Assembly (NCBI RefSeq): GCF_003269295.1
Contig: NZ_QLTT01000001.1
Location: forward strand, 1,011,635 to 1,075,634
Direction: 5' to 3'
DNA: 64,000 nucleotides
From: Lentzea atacamensis
Lineage (GTDB): Bacteria > Actinomycetota > Actinomycetes > Mycobacteriales > Pseudonocardiaceae
Shown: positions 24,736-33,737 of the stretch, one piece after another
Layout: the number at the start of each line of letters is the position of its first letter
Numbering within the stretch: the first letter of the stretch is position 1
Translations under genes and position numbers: made by a program
The notes under the pieces: generated by a model
The model's input: the letters and a program-made list of their open reading frames with translations, nothing else
The model's database searches: none
Told to the model about the DNA's origin: nothing

Positions 24736-26752
24736 TCAGCCGATCCTGACCGGCGCCGCCACGCTCGGGGTGCCCGCCTGGTCGAGCGCGAACAGCAGGT
24801 AGTTGCCGGGTGGTGCGGTGCCGGCGTCGGACGGGATCGCGGCGCGGTACGAGGTGGCCGACACGGCGGTCGAGGACAGCGGGATCCGGCGCTGGTCGTT
24901 GTCCACCGAGTGGGTCGCCGCGCTGATCCGCATCAGCGCGAACCCCTCGACAGCCCGGTCGGTGCCGATGGTGACCGCGGACCCGTATGCCGCGGTCGGG
25001 GGCGCTGAGGTGATGGCCGGGCGCGGCTTGCGTGACCCGTCCGGGTTCAGCAGGTAGGGCGGTACGAAGATCTGCCCGTCCGGGTGGTTGGTGGCGCACT
25101 TGCCGCACATCCCGCCACCACCGGAGAACACCGTGCCGTCGGGCAGCAGGTTCGCCACGCTGTGGTAGTTCCGCGGGGTGGCCATCGGGGCGAGCTTGGT
25201 GAACCGGCCGGTCGCCGGGTTCCAGAGTTCCGGCTCCAGCACGGAGGTCTGGTCGCTGAACGGCACGGGGCGGCCCTGCCCGCCGACCACCACCACCGTG
25301 CCGTCCGGCAGTACGACGCTGTTCACGTACGCGCGTGCCTCCGCCATGTCGGCGACCCGGCGCACTGCCGGCGTGCTGCCGTTGATGTCCACTGTGTACG
25401 CGGCCTTCGTCGCATCGGCGTTCTCGTACGCGGGCGCCCCGCCGAGGGTGAGGATCTTGCCGACGTCGTACATGACCGCGTTGCCGTTCATCGCGTCCTC
25501 GCCCCTGGTGCCCGCGGCGGTGACCTTCCCCCGGCCCGCGGTGTCGATCCAGTGCATCCTCGCGCTCGGCCCCGCGTGGAACACCCGGCCGCCGCTCGCG
25601 GCGAAGAGCCACGCGTGGTTGTCCGCGCGGAAGGCACCCGCCGGGTCGGCCGTCAGGAACGGCTCCGGCCGCACGTCCGGCAACGACCGCCAGCGGTTGT
25701 CCTTCGGTGAACACCTCACCGGCCTTGCCACCGCGTCCCCCCGACCACGAACCGCCGACGGTGAAGGCCTCGCCCGTCGACAACGTCGTCTGGCCCTGAT
25801 AGCCGCGGCTGATGTTCATGTCCGGCGCACTGGTCCACGCGTCCGTGCGTGGGTCGTAGACGCTCACCTTCTTCGCGTTGCTGCCGCCGGTGACGAGGAT
25901 GCGGCCGTCGGCGAGCATCGACGTGCCGGGGCAGAACATGTCGTGGCCGGTGTTCGCGACCCGGCGGCCGCTGACCTGCCCGGTGGTGAGGTCCATGATC
26001 GCCGTCTGCGTGTAACCGTTGGCACCGCCGAAGTTGTCGGCCGCATAGGCCGACCACGTGAGCAGCTTGTTGTTGGGCAGCACCGCCGAAGCAGCCGGCA
26101 CGATGGGGAATCCCAGGGTCGGTCCCCACGTGCCCGCGGCACTCGGATCACCCTGTGCCGGTGGCCGCGGTCCGGGATCGCCCAGCAGGTCGATCTCCGC
26201 GGCACTCGCCCAGGCGCCGCGCTCCCCCGCCTCCGACAACGCGGTGAGCCGCACGTAGCGTGCCGTGCTCACGGCGAAACCGATCGTCTTGACCGCGGCG
26301 TCGTCGGCCAGTGTGCCGTTCACGACGGGCTCGCCCCAGGTGGCGCCGTCCGCGCTCAGGTGGATCTGGTAGCGGCCGATCCTGCCGTTCGCCCGGCCGG
26401 TACGCGGTGTGTAGACGAGCCCGGACACGCGCTGGGCGGTCCGCAGGTCGACCGTCAGCCAGTGCGGGAACGGCGTGGCCGTCCGCCACCGGCTGTGCCA
26501 GATCGTCGCCGGGTCACCGTCCAGCACGTTCGCGGCCGGGTCACCGGCGGTCTCCTCACTGCTGGCCGTCGCGACCCATCCGGTCCTCGGCAGCTTCTCC
26601 GCGGCCGGGATCATGGCAGCGGCAGCGATCTTCACGTGCTGATGGTGGTCGTGCGCTCCGGTTTCGCCTTGCTGCGCAACATGGACGTACGGCAGGACCG
26701 CAGTCGCGATCAACACGAGGTGGACCGGTCTCACCGCTGTTCTTCGCTTCAC
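24736..26752 (-). pseudogene. galactose-oxidase-like kelch protein with F5/8C domain, frameshifted
   Basis: GTG 26752 overlaps the stop of the upstream lipoprotein gene. The product would be an exported protein of about 670 residues: signal anchor, then an F5/8 type C (CBM32) domain (ATASSEETAGDPAANVLDGD), kelch repeats (ILVTGGSNAKKVSVYDPRT) and a C-terminal DUF1929-type domain. The two frames join near 25709-25713, where GEVF in one frame should continue as SPKDNRWRSLPD in another; one base is lost or two are missing. Intact members are copper radical oxidases that make peroxide from alcohols or aldehydes, such as GlxA-type enzymes in Streptomyces. Either a dead gene or a sequencing error. 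Confidence 0.8.
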
Positions 26753-27285
26753 TCCTCGAGCGCCGCGTCCACAATGGACCTGAACCCGTTCGGTCCTGCC
26801 GTGGGCACCGTCGGCGCGTTGCCTCGGCCGTTGCACGGCGGCCCCCACAGGCCGAGTTTCTCCCGCGCTGCCGCCGTTTCGGCCTCGGCGAGCGGACCGG
26901 CCGCGCCCTGAGCACGCAGGATGCCCTGCCGCACGGCGAGCATCGCGTAGTCCGTGCCGTCCGGGAGCTCCAGGTTGGCCTCACCGGGCGTGATGCTGGA
27001 GAACCGCACCGGCTGGTTCAGCAACGTCTTCTTCGCGAAGTCGAGCGCGGCCGCCGCCCAGCAGGCCGCGGGTGGGGCGAGCATCGAGATCCGGACCCGC
27101 ACGCCGTTCGCGAACTCGACCGTGCGGCCGTCGACAACGCCTCGCACCGGCACGCCCTTAGGCCGTTGCTCGGTCCGGGGTGCCGGCCGCAGCGGGGATC
27201 GGTCGACAGGCTCCGGCTCCGGCGCCGGGGCGGCGCAGGCGGTGGCGAGCAGAATCATGAGCACCATCAAGTGCTTTCGCGCCAC
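26749..27285 (-). CDS. probable lipoprotein with SNase-like domain
   Basis: The 178-residue protein has a short signal with a Cys near residue 17 (LLATACAAP), suggesting a lipoprotein, then a Pro-rich spacer. The folded part resembles the staphylococcal-nuclease beta-barrel (PVRGVVDGRTVEFANGVRVRI; AALDFAKKTLLNQPV; LGLWG), but residues normally used for catalysis are not conserved, so it may be a non-catalytic binding version. Its last codons overlap the start of the galactose-oxidase-like gene (GTGA), so the two are translationally coupled and probably work together at the cell surface. Confidence 0.65.
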   Translation of the reverse strand: MARKHLMVLMILLATACAAPAPEPEPVDRSPLRPAPRTEQRPKGVPVRGVVDGRTVEFANGVRVRISMLAPPAACWAAAALDFAKKTLLNQPVRFSSITPGEANLELPDGTDYAMLAVRQGILRAQGAAGPLAEAETAAAREKLGLWGPPCNGRGNAPTVPTAGPNGFRSIVDAALEE

Positions 27286-27438
27286 CAGCCACTCACTTCC
27301 ACGGTAATTGAAACTTTGACTACCGTATCCGGAACCAGCGCGTGTTCAATCAGCCGTTCGGAGTTGATCTAGTGGGCGAAGCGGTCCAGTGGAGTCGGCC
27401 GGAATCCACAAAGGAGCGCAATCACGGGCACGGGTTGG

Positions 27439-28662
27439 TCAGAGTGCGCGCAACCTGGCCGCACGCAGCATGAGATAGCGCTGTTCTGGCAGGCTGGCGG
27501 TCATCCTTGCCGCGCGCGAGTACGACTCGCCGGCCGCGGTGAGGTCTCCCGCTTGTTCGAGCAGGTGCGCCCGGACCGCTTCGAGGCGGTGGCTCTGCGC
27601 CATCCGGTCGTCCGTCTCGAGCGTGCCGAGCATGGCGAGGCCGGCCCGCGGCCCGTGCACCTCGGCGACCGCGACCGCTCGGCTGAGCGTCACGATCGGG
27701 CCCGGCGCGACCTGAGCCAGCACGTCGTACAGGGCGAGGATCTGCGGCCAGTCCGTGTCGTGCGCGGTGGTCGCTTCGTCGTGCACCGCGGCGATGGCCG
27801 CCTGCAGCTGGTACTGGCCGATCGGACCGGTGCCCAGCGTCCGTTCCACCAGTGCCACACCCTCGGCGATCATCGCGGCGTCCCAGCGATCTCGGCGTTG
27901 CCCGGCGAGCGGCACGATCGCTCCGGTCTCGTCCGTTCGTGCCGCCCGGCGTGCGTCGGTGAGCAGCATCAACGCCAGCAAACCGGCGACCTCGCACTCG
28001 CCGGGCAGCAGCCGGTGCAGGACTCGAGTCAGGCGAATCGCCTCGGTGGTCAGATCCGCGCGGCCCAGTTCTGGCCCGCTGCTGGCGGTGTAGCCCTCGT
28101 TGAACATCAGGTAGAGCACGTGCAGCACGACGCTCAGGCGCTCTGGCCGGTCCGCCTCCGACGGCAGTTCGAAGGGTGCGCCGGCCGCGCGGATCCGTTG
28201 TTTGGCGCGGCTGATGCGCTGCGCCATCGTGGCCTCGGGCACGAGGAAGGCCGCCGCGATCTCGGCGGTCGTCAGCCCGCCCACGGCACGCAACGTCAGC
28301 GCGAGCTGGGAAGGCGCCGACAGCGCGGGGTGGCAGCACAGGAAGAGCAACGCGAGGGTGTCGTCCTGGTCGGGCACCACGATCTCGCCCGCGGGTTCGA
28401 GCGCCGTGACCGTCACCTCGCGGCGGCGGCGGGCGCTCTCACTGCGCCATCCGTCCACAAGGGATCGGCTCGCCGCGGTGAGCAGCCAGGAGCGCGGCCT
28501 GTCCGGCACGCCGTCGACCGGCCACTGTCGCGCGGCATCGGCCAGCGCGTCCTGCACGGCGTCCTCGCACGCGTCGAACTGCCCGTGCCGGTGCACGAGC
28601 GTGGCCAGGACCTGCGGCGCGAGTTCGCGCAGCAGGTCCTCCAGGCGACCGTACGAGCTCAC
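27439..28662 (-). CDS. ECF-type RNA polymerase sigma factor (ECF42-like)
   Basis: The 407-residue protein has the sigma-70 region 2 (FDACEDAVQDALADAARQWP) and region 4 (GLTTAEIAAAFLVPEATMAQRISRAK) near the N-terminus. A long C-terminal helical/TPR-like extension follows (DUF6596 type; RLSVVLHVLYLMFNEGYTAS, then GPIVTLSRAVAVAEVHG). This layout is that of ECF42 sigma factors, which pair with DGPF proteins instead of anti-sigma factors. GTG 28662 overlaps the stop of the DGPF gene, so the pair is an operon. Confidence 0.93.
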   Translation of the reverse strand: MSSYGRLEDLLRELAPQVLATLVHRHGQFDACEDAVQDALADAARQWPVDGVPDRPRSWLLTAASRSLVDGWRSESARRRREVTVTALEPAGEIVVPDQDDTLALLFLCCHPALSAPSQLALTLRAVGGLTTAEIAAAFLVPEATMAQRISRAKQRIRAAGAPFELPSEADRPERLSVVLHVLYLMFNEGYTASSGPELGRADLTTEAIRLTRVLHRLLPGECEVAGLLALMLLTDARRAARTDETGAIVPLAGQRRDRWDAAMIAEGVALVERTLGTGPIGQYQLQAAIAAVHDEATTAHDTDWPQILALYDVLAQVAPGPIVTLSRAVAVAEVHGPRAGLAMLGTLETDDRMAQSHRLEAVRAHLLEQAGDLTAAGESYSRAARMTASLPEQRYLMLRAARLRAL

Positions 28663-29006
28663 AGGTGCATGACCTGCCGGACCTCCATCGGAAACTCGGT
28701 GTACTCGACCACGCGCGCCGCGATCTGCAGCGCCCGTTCCTCGGTGGCGTCGATGATCCAGTAGCCGGCCAGCGACTCCTTGATCTCCGCGAACGGCCCG
28801 TCGGTCGGCACCGGCACGCCGCCCTGGAAGCGCACGGTCTTCGCCTGGCTCGGGTCGGTGAGCTTGCTGCTGGCCACGAGCTCGCCGGAGTCCCGCAGCT
28901 CCTGGTCGAGCTTCATCATGTGCTCCTGCATGCCCGTGATCCACTCGGGCGTCCGGTTCTCCAGCGTGGCGCCGAGGCCTCCGAACATCATGATCATGTA
29001 CTTCAC
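28659..29006 (-). CDS. YCII-related DGPF-domain protein
   Basis: The 115-residue protein has the signature VPTDGPFAEIKESLAGYWIIDA and a ferredoxin-like alpha/beta pattern. DGPF proteins are the usual partners of ECF42 sigma factors and are thought to be stress-linked accessory proteins; their chemistry is not settled. The gene is upstream of, and overlaps by four bases, the sigma factor. Confidence 0.92.
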   Translation of the reverse strand: MKYMIMMFGGLGATLENRTPEWITGMQEHMMKLDQELRDSGELVASSKLTDPSQAKTVRFQGGVPVPTDGPFAEIKESLAGYWIIDATEERALQIAARVVEYTEFPMEVRQVMHL

Positions 29007-29102
29007 GTCGCTCCCTTCGCCGGCACCCGGATCGGGTGCTCGCCTGTGGTCGGAGCGGTCACCCGGTTCTCGACATCCGTGAGGCCGCGTCTGCGTGCGA
29101 GT

Positions 29103-29729
29103 TCACCGCAGATCGGAATAGATCACCAGCGTGTGATCGGGCTGCTCGGCGAGGTGGAACGCGGTGCAGGCGTAGTCGATCTCGCCGAGGTCCGGGTGCC
29201 GCAGCTGTTTCCGTCGCTGTGCCGGACCTGCACGTCGTACTGGGGCCACCAGGTCCGCACCTCGGGGCTGGCGTCGTGCAGGTCCTCGATGAGCCGGGTG
29301 AGCCGCGGATCGGTGGCGTGCCGGCCGGCGAACGTGCGCAGGCGAGCGAGCAGGGCTCGTGCCTCGGGCTCCCAGTCGACCAGGACGTGCCGCGCCACCG
29401 GTTCGGTGAACACCCAGCGCGCGAAGTTCGGGCGGTCCCGCGTCACCGTCAGGTTCGGGAGCAGCTCGGCCGCGTCCTGGTTGTGGCTGAGCACGTCGTA
29501 GCTGCCGTCGATGATGTACGCCGGATGCGGCTGCAACAGCGTTGACACACCGGCGGTCGCGCTCGCTCCGGTCGAGTCTCAGTGCGGAGGTGAGCGCCCC
29601 GAGCACCTGGTCGGACGCCTGAAGGTCCCGGCCCTGTTCGAGGTACGTGTACCAGGTGGCGCTCATCCCGGCCAGCAGCGCCGGCTCCTCCCGGCGCAGG
29701 CCAGGTGTCCGGCGCCGGCGGGTGTCCGG
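29103..29729 (-). pseudogene. MmyB-like XRE transcriptional regulator, multiply frameshifted
   Basis: Pieces of one regulator are spread over two frames. TPGLRREEPALLAG and WYTYLEQGRDLQASDQVL (helix-turn-helix) are followed, after a shift near 29550, by NFARWVFTEPVARHVLVDWE and ASPEVRTWWPQYDV (ligand domain). After a second shift near 29205 come KQLRHPDLGEIDYACTAFHL and the stop. No start codon with a ribosome-binding site is present. With at least two shifts and a missing start it is a dead gene. The family binds fatty acids or similar ligands and usually controls a neighbouring oxidoreductase. Confidence 0.85.
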
Positions 29730-29851
29730 CAGGCCGATCGTCGACGATGAACGTGTGGAACCTGTGATGAACCGGTGATGCCGAGAGATCGCCTCCGCGC
29801 CCGCCCGGTGTTCCCGCTCGAGGAACACCGGGCGGGACTGCGCCGCAGGAC

Positions 29852-30883
29852 TCAGTAGACGCGCACGCCGTAGGCGTTCAACGCCTCGACCACGGGCTGG
29901 AAGAACGTGGTTCCACCGCTGGAGCAGTTTCCGCTGCCACCCGAGGTGAGGCCGAGCGCGGTGTTGCCGGCGAACAGGGAGCCACCGCTGTCACCGCCTT
30001 CCGCGCACACGGTGGTCCTGATCAGCCCGTGCACAGTCGTTCCGTCGCTGTAGTTCACTGTCACGTTGAGGCCGGTCACCTGGCCCGTGCGGAACCCGGT
30101 CGTGCTGCCGCTGCGCCCGACCGACTGGCCGACGTACGGGTTGGCCGCGCTGGAGATGTCACGGGTGGTGCCGTTGTAGAGGTTCACCGCTCCGGGCCGC
30201 GCGATGCCGCTCGTGTAGCGGATGAGGGCGTAGTCGTTGCCGGGGAAGCTGCTGCCCTCGCGGGTGCCGATCACCTGTCCTCCGGCGGCCGACCAGGTGG
30301 CCGCGGCGTTGGCGCAGTGGCCGGCGGTCAGGAACCACGCGGTGCTGCTGCCCGGGCGGTTCACGTTGAAACCGAGCGAACACCGGTACGGACCACCGTA
30401 GATGGCGTCGCCACCGGTGATCGTCGTCGTGAACGCGCCGGGCACGTGCTCCAGCCGTGCCGTGTCACCGAGCTCGGCGAGCACGCCACGCAACTTCGCG
30501 AGCTTGTCGCCGGTCACCGTGCTGTCGGCCGACACCAGGACCTGGTTCGTCTTCGGGTCGACGCCCCACGACGTACCGGGGATGAGGACCGACCGGTTCA
30601 GCTTGTCGGTCGCGGCTTTCAGCACCGCACCGCTGCGGGCGACGAACCGGGGCACGGCACCCGCGGCGCGCACGGAGCGAGCGGTCCCGGCGTCGGTCAC
30701 CGCGACCACGAGCCTGCCCGTGGCGGAGTCCTGGTAGGCCCCGGCGGTGCGCTCACCCAGTTGCTCCGCCACCGCGGTGGCGAGATCGGTGGTTGCGGCC
30801 ACCGCCACGTCGGCGGACGCGGACGGGGTGAGAGCAACGCCCAGTACCAGGGTGGCGGCCAGGGCGGTCAGACGGGATTTCAT
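29852..30883 (-). CDS. secreted S1 family serine protease (alpha-lytic/streptogrisin type)
   Basis: ATG 30883 follows AAGGAGG and gives a 343-residue prepro-protease. A signal peptide (residues 1-24) and a propeptide of about 130 residues ([21 protein letters not shown]) precede the mature chymotrypsin-like domain. The triad is clear: TAGHC (His), NDYALIRY (Asp) and GGDSGGSLF (Ser). Two Cys pairs are typical of streptogrisins. The propeptide should act as folding helper and inhibitor. It has its own promoter region and no co-transcribed neighbour. Confidence 0.95.
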   Translation of the reverse strand: MKSRLTALAATLVLGVALTPSASADVAVAATTDLATAVAEQLGERTAGAYQDSATGRLVVAVTDAGTARSVRAAGAVPRFVARSGAVLKAATDKLNRSVLIPGTSWGVDPKTNQVLVSADSTVTGDKLAKLRGVLAELGDTARLEHVPGAFTTTITGGDAIYGGPYRCSLGFNVNRPGSSTAWFLTAGHCANAAATWSAAGGQVIGTREGSSFPGNDYALIRYTSGIARPGAVNLYNGTTRDISSAANPYVGQSVGRSGSTTGFRTGQVTGLNVTVNYSDGTTVHGLIRTTVCAEGGDSGGSLFAGNTALGLTSGGSGNCSSGGTTFFQPVVEALNAYGVRVY

Positions 30884-31390
30884 CGCGATCCTCCTTGGTG
30901 CAGGGGAACACGCCGTTTTTGGGGCGTGCCAAGGAAAAGACCTGAACGAGGCCACCTGTGAGAGCGCGACCACACTTCGGAGTGTACGACTGGTCGCCCT
31001 GCGCGGACTACGGCGAACGATCCAACCGTGGCCGGACGGCTCGATTTGTCCACCTGTGTCAGAAAGACCGGACATTCCCGAGACAACCGAGGCGAGGAAC
31101 AGAACTGTCACCTGTCCGAACGGGACTGGTTCAGCTCTCGGGTGATGCCCAGTGCCGTTGTGCACACTGCCGCTGGAGACCAGGGAACCGGTCGCCGCGC
31201 TGAGTCCTCGGACATGGTTGCTCAGCATGTCGAAGCCGTTGAGCATCACCGCGGTCCAGCACAGAACCCATCTCGTGTTCCTGGTCGTCGACGGCAGCAA
31301 CCATCGTGGTGGAGAGGCCGGCTGTCGTTTCCGCCCGGCGGAAACAGCGGGCTACCTGCCGGCCGGCCGATCGTGAACACTCGGGGTGTG
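30884..31390. other. intergenic region between protease and ankyrin genes
   Basis: About 500 bases between divergent genes. No coding frame with support was seen. It should hold the promoters of both genes. Confidence 0.5.
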
Positions 31391-32107
31391 ATGTCCATTC
31401 GGAGTGACGAGCCGCTCGCGGTGGCGGTGACGGCGGCGATCCGCACCGGCGACGTCGTCGCACTGCGGCGGCACCTGGCGGGGACCGATGGTCTGGCGAC
31501 CGCGCGGATCGTCGACGACCGCGGTTGCTCCCGGACCCTGCTGCACGTGCTGACGGACTGGCCGGCCCGGTGCCCGGACGGCGCGCGAACCGTGGCGGTG
31601 CTGGTCGCCGCCGGTGCCGACGTCAACGCCCGGTTCCAGGGACCACACCGCGAGACACCGTTGCATTGGGCGGCCAGCGCCGATGACGTCGAGGTGGTCG
31701 ACGCCCTGCTCGACGCGGGCGCGGACATCGACAGCGACGGTGCGGTGATCGGCGGCGGCACCCCGCTGGCGGACGCACGTGCCTTCGCACAGTGGAGCGC
31801 CGCGCATCGCCTTGTCGAGCGCGGCGCCAGGGTCACGCTGGTCGATGCCGCGACGCTGGGCCTGCGGGATCACGTCGAACGCCTGCTCCCCGCCGCGACC
31901 GGCGAAGACCGCGACGCGGCGTTCTGGGGCGCGTGCCACGGCGGTCAGCGAGAGTGCGCCGAGTACCTGCTGGGCTTCGGCGCCGAGGTGAACTGGCTTC
32001 CGTCATGGGAGCCGCGCACGCCACTCGATGCGGCCGTGCGCAACGGTTTCGATGATCTTGCGGCGTGGTTGCGGGGCCGGGGAGGCAAGCGCGCGACGGA
32101 GTTGTGA
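31391..32107 (+). CDS. ankyrin repeat protein
   Basis: The 238-residue protein contains ankyrin repeats, best seen in TPLHWAASADDVEVVDALLD and GADIDSDGAVIGGGTPLADA, with further degenerate units to the C-terminus (ECAEYLLGFGAEVNW; TPLDAAVRNGFDDLAAWL). There is no signal peptide. Such proteins mediate protein contacts; the partner is unknown. GTG 31388 immediately upstream is an alternative start. Confidence 0.85.
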   Translation: MSIRSDEPLAVAVTAAIRTGDVVALRRHLAGTDGLATARIVDDRGCSRTLLHVLTDWPARCPDGARTVAVLVAAGADVNARFQGPHRETPLHWAASADDVEVVDALLDAGADIDSDGAVIGGGTPLADARAFAQWSAAHRLVERGARVTLVDAATLGLRDHVERLLPAATGEDRDAAFWGACHGGQRECAEYLLGFGAEVNWLPSWEPRTPLDAAVRNGFDDLAAWLRGRGGKRATEL

Positions 32108-32144
32108 GCCGCTCCCGCCCGTCAGTCTCGGGGCGCGTGCATGG

Positions 32145-32393
32145 TCACCGCGACACCGCGCAACGGCACCGACCGCCAGCACACCGATGACGGCGGCGGC
32201 GTACCACCATCCACGTCAGCGCCACTGCGACAGCGGCGACCCCGAGACCGGCGAGCACGTGCTCCACCCCGATCGCGGCGAGTGCACCTGTCACGCCGGC
32301 GACGCCGAGCACCGGCACGAGGCAGCACGCCAGGCACGCGACGCCGGCGAGCCACGCAACGCGGCGGGTCTGGTCAGCAGCAGGTGCCGGCAT
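32145..32393 (-). CDS. small membrane protein, possible MerF/MerT-like metal transporter
   Basis: The 82-residue protein has two membrane helices (residues about 12-35 and 40-63). The first carries CLACC, similar to the paired Cys in helix 1 of mercury importers MerT and MerF. The tail is Arg-rich with three more Cys. The gene starts inside the end of the MerR-type regulator gene (20-base overlap), which supports a linked role in metal handling. The transported metal is unknown and the assignment is from motif and context only. Confidence 0.6.
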   Translation of the reverse strand: MPAPAADQTRRVAWLAGVACLACCLVPVLGVAGVTGALAAIGVEHVLAGLGVAAVAVALTWMVVRRRRHRCAGGRCRCAVSR

Positions 32394-32820
32394 CGGCGTT
32401 GTTCCCCTCGGCCAGGCCCGCGAACGGCAGCGGGCACGACGGGGTGTGCGAGCAGGTGACGAGGTCGTCGCAGCCCGCGGCGAGCGCGGCGCGCAGCGTG
32501 TCGCGGATGATGCCGAGGTCGGCGATCTTCGCCTCGACCTCGGCGAGCTTGGTGGTCGCGCGGGCCTGCAGCCCCGGCGAGGTGCCGCCGTGCCGGTGCG
32601 TGCCGACGTCGAGCAGGTCGGCCACCTCGTCGAGGGTGAAGCCGAGGCGCTGAGCCGCCTTGATCACCCGGATGGTCGTGACCGTCTCCGGCGGGTACAG
32701 CCGGTGCCCGCCCAGCGTCCGCTCCGGCCGGGCGAGCAGGCCGACGCGCTCGTAGTATCGCAGTGTCTCCCGGTTGACCCCGGCGGTCTCGGCGACCTCG
32801 CCGGTGCGCAGGCCGGTCAC
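32374..32820 (-). CDS. MerR-family heavy-metal-responsive regulator
   Basis: The 148-residue protein has a MerR winged helix at the N-terminus (TGEVAETAGVNRETLRYYERVGL), a dimer helix, and a Cys-rich C-terminus (AGCDDLVTCSHTPSCPLPF, then a final CC), as in metal-sensing MerR proteins. GTG 32820 overlaps the stop of the upstream gene (GTGA). A perfect palindrome with MerR-promoter spacing precedes the operon, so it probably distorts and activates its own promoter when metal binds. Confidence 0.88.
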   Translation of the reverse strand: MTGLRTGEVAETAGVNRETLRYYERVGLLARPERTLGGHRLYPPETVTTIRVIKAAQRLGFTLDEVADLLDVGTHRHGGTSPGLQARATTKLAEVEAKIADLGIIRDTLRAALAAGCDDLVTCSHTPSCPLPFAGLAEGNNADAGTCC

Positions 32821-33152
32821 GACGCCAGCCTGGTGGCACGAGCCGCGAGCGCCTCGAGGACTTCGCTGTGCGCTTCCTCGACGGTGATGTCCAGCCGGAG
32901 CACGCCGCCGGTGGCGACCAGGGCGAAGGTGAAGAACGAGCAGCAGCCCGTCTCGCGTACCGCGAGGTCGGCCGTTCGCGCCGCCACCTCCGCGGTGGGC
33001 TCGAGATCGAGCCGCAGAACGGTCGCGTCCTGGTGGTGCACGGCGCGGACGCACGTCGTGAAGAGGTCGTCGAACTCGGCCTCGCGCAGCGGCTGCTCCG
33101 CGGTGGGCAACGTGCAGGCCTCGGGTGCCCACGGCTCCGGTTCTGCTGTCAT
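32817..33152 (-). CDS. hypothetical protein of MerR operon
   Basis: The 111-residue cytoplasmic protein contains ETGCCSFFTFAL, a paired Cys in a hydrophobic context, plus single Cys near residues 13 and 34. It is the first gene of a three-gene operon with a metal-type MerR and a small Cys-bearing membrane protein, so metal binding or delivery is a reasonable guess. No family name was recognised. Confidence 0.7.
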   Translation of the reverse strand: MTAEPEPWAPEACTLPTAEQPLREAEFDDLFTTCVRAVHHQDATVLRLDLEPTAEVAARTADLAVRETGCCSFFTFALVATGGVLRLDITVEEAHSEVLEALAARATRLAS

Positions 33153-33166
33153 GACTCGACGGTAAA

Positions 33167-33192
33167 CCTGTACCCGGGTACAGGATGCAAGT
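33167..33192 (-). promoter_or_regulatory. MerR-type promoter with perfect 18-bp palindrome
   Basis: CCTGTACCCGGGTACAGG at 33167-33184 is a perfect palindrome. On the minus strand a TTGCAT -35-like hexamer abuts it on one side (33187-33192 region) and TTTACC follows on the other, giving the long 18-19 bp spacer that MerR-family activators need. It lies 15 bases upstream of the first gene of the MerR operon. Confidence 0.75.
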
Positions 33193-33227
33193 CCGAATCC
33201 GGGTTGCGAGGCGAAACCGCCGCCGAC

Positions 33228-33647
33228 TCAGTTGTTCCCGGGAGCGGCGCTGATCTGGCCGAGCACGGAGTCCAGGTCCCGTTCGACGGCCGCGTCGCCG
33301 AGCGACAGCACACCGACGGGCCGGCCCCCGTCGACCACGGGGATGCGGCGCACCGCGTTCTCGCGCATGCGGGCGATCGCGGTGTCGACCGTCTCGGTGA
33401 GATCCGCGGTGACCACCTGGTCGCTGCACACGTCACGCACGTAGCAATCGGCCAGGTCGTCGCGGTCCGCCAGCGCGCGGACGACCAGGTCGCGATCGGT
33501 CACGATGCCGCACAACCGGTCACCGTCGACGACGAGCACATCGCCGATCTCCCGGTCACGCATGGCCTTGGCGGCCTCGCGCACCGGAGTGTCCGGCGGC
33601 AGCATCACCGGATCCGCGGTCATCAGGTCTCGGACGAGCTGAGCCAT
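33228..33647 (-). CDS. CBS-domain protein
   Basis: ATG 33647 follows GAAGGAG. The 139-residue protein is two tandem CBS motifs: VRDLMTADPVMLPPDTPVRE with GIVTDRDLVVRAL, and VVTADLTETVDTAIARMREN with VLSLGDAAV. Stand-alone CBS pairs bind adenosine nucleotides and act as energy or stress sensors. It lies downstream of the TerC gene on the same strand. Confidence 0.92.
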   Translation of the reverse strand: MAQLVRDLMTADPVMLPPDTPVREAAKAMRDREIGDVLVVDGDRLCGIVTDRDLVVRALADRDDLADCYVRDVCSDQVVTADLTETVDTAIARMRENAVRRIPVVDGGRPVGVLSLGDAAVERDLDSVLGQISAAPGNN

Positions 33648-33737
33648 GGCAGTCTCCTTCGTCTCGGTGCCACGTCGTCGGCTACCCGTTCGTCGCACCG
33701 CCGAAAACGGTGCTCACCCGGACGTTGGGTCTCGAAG

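Noticed and set aside
30884-31390. Short ORFs between protease and ankyrin genes
   Set aside because: None has a ribosome-binding site, motif or codon bias; they overlap in both strands as expected by chance in high-GC DNA.
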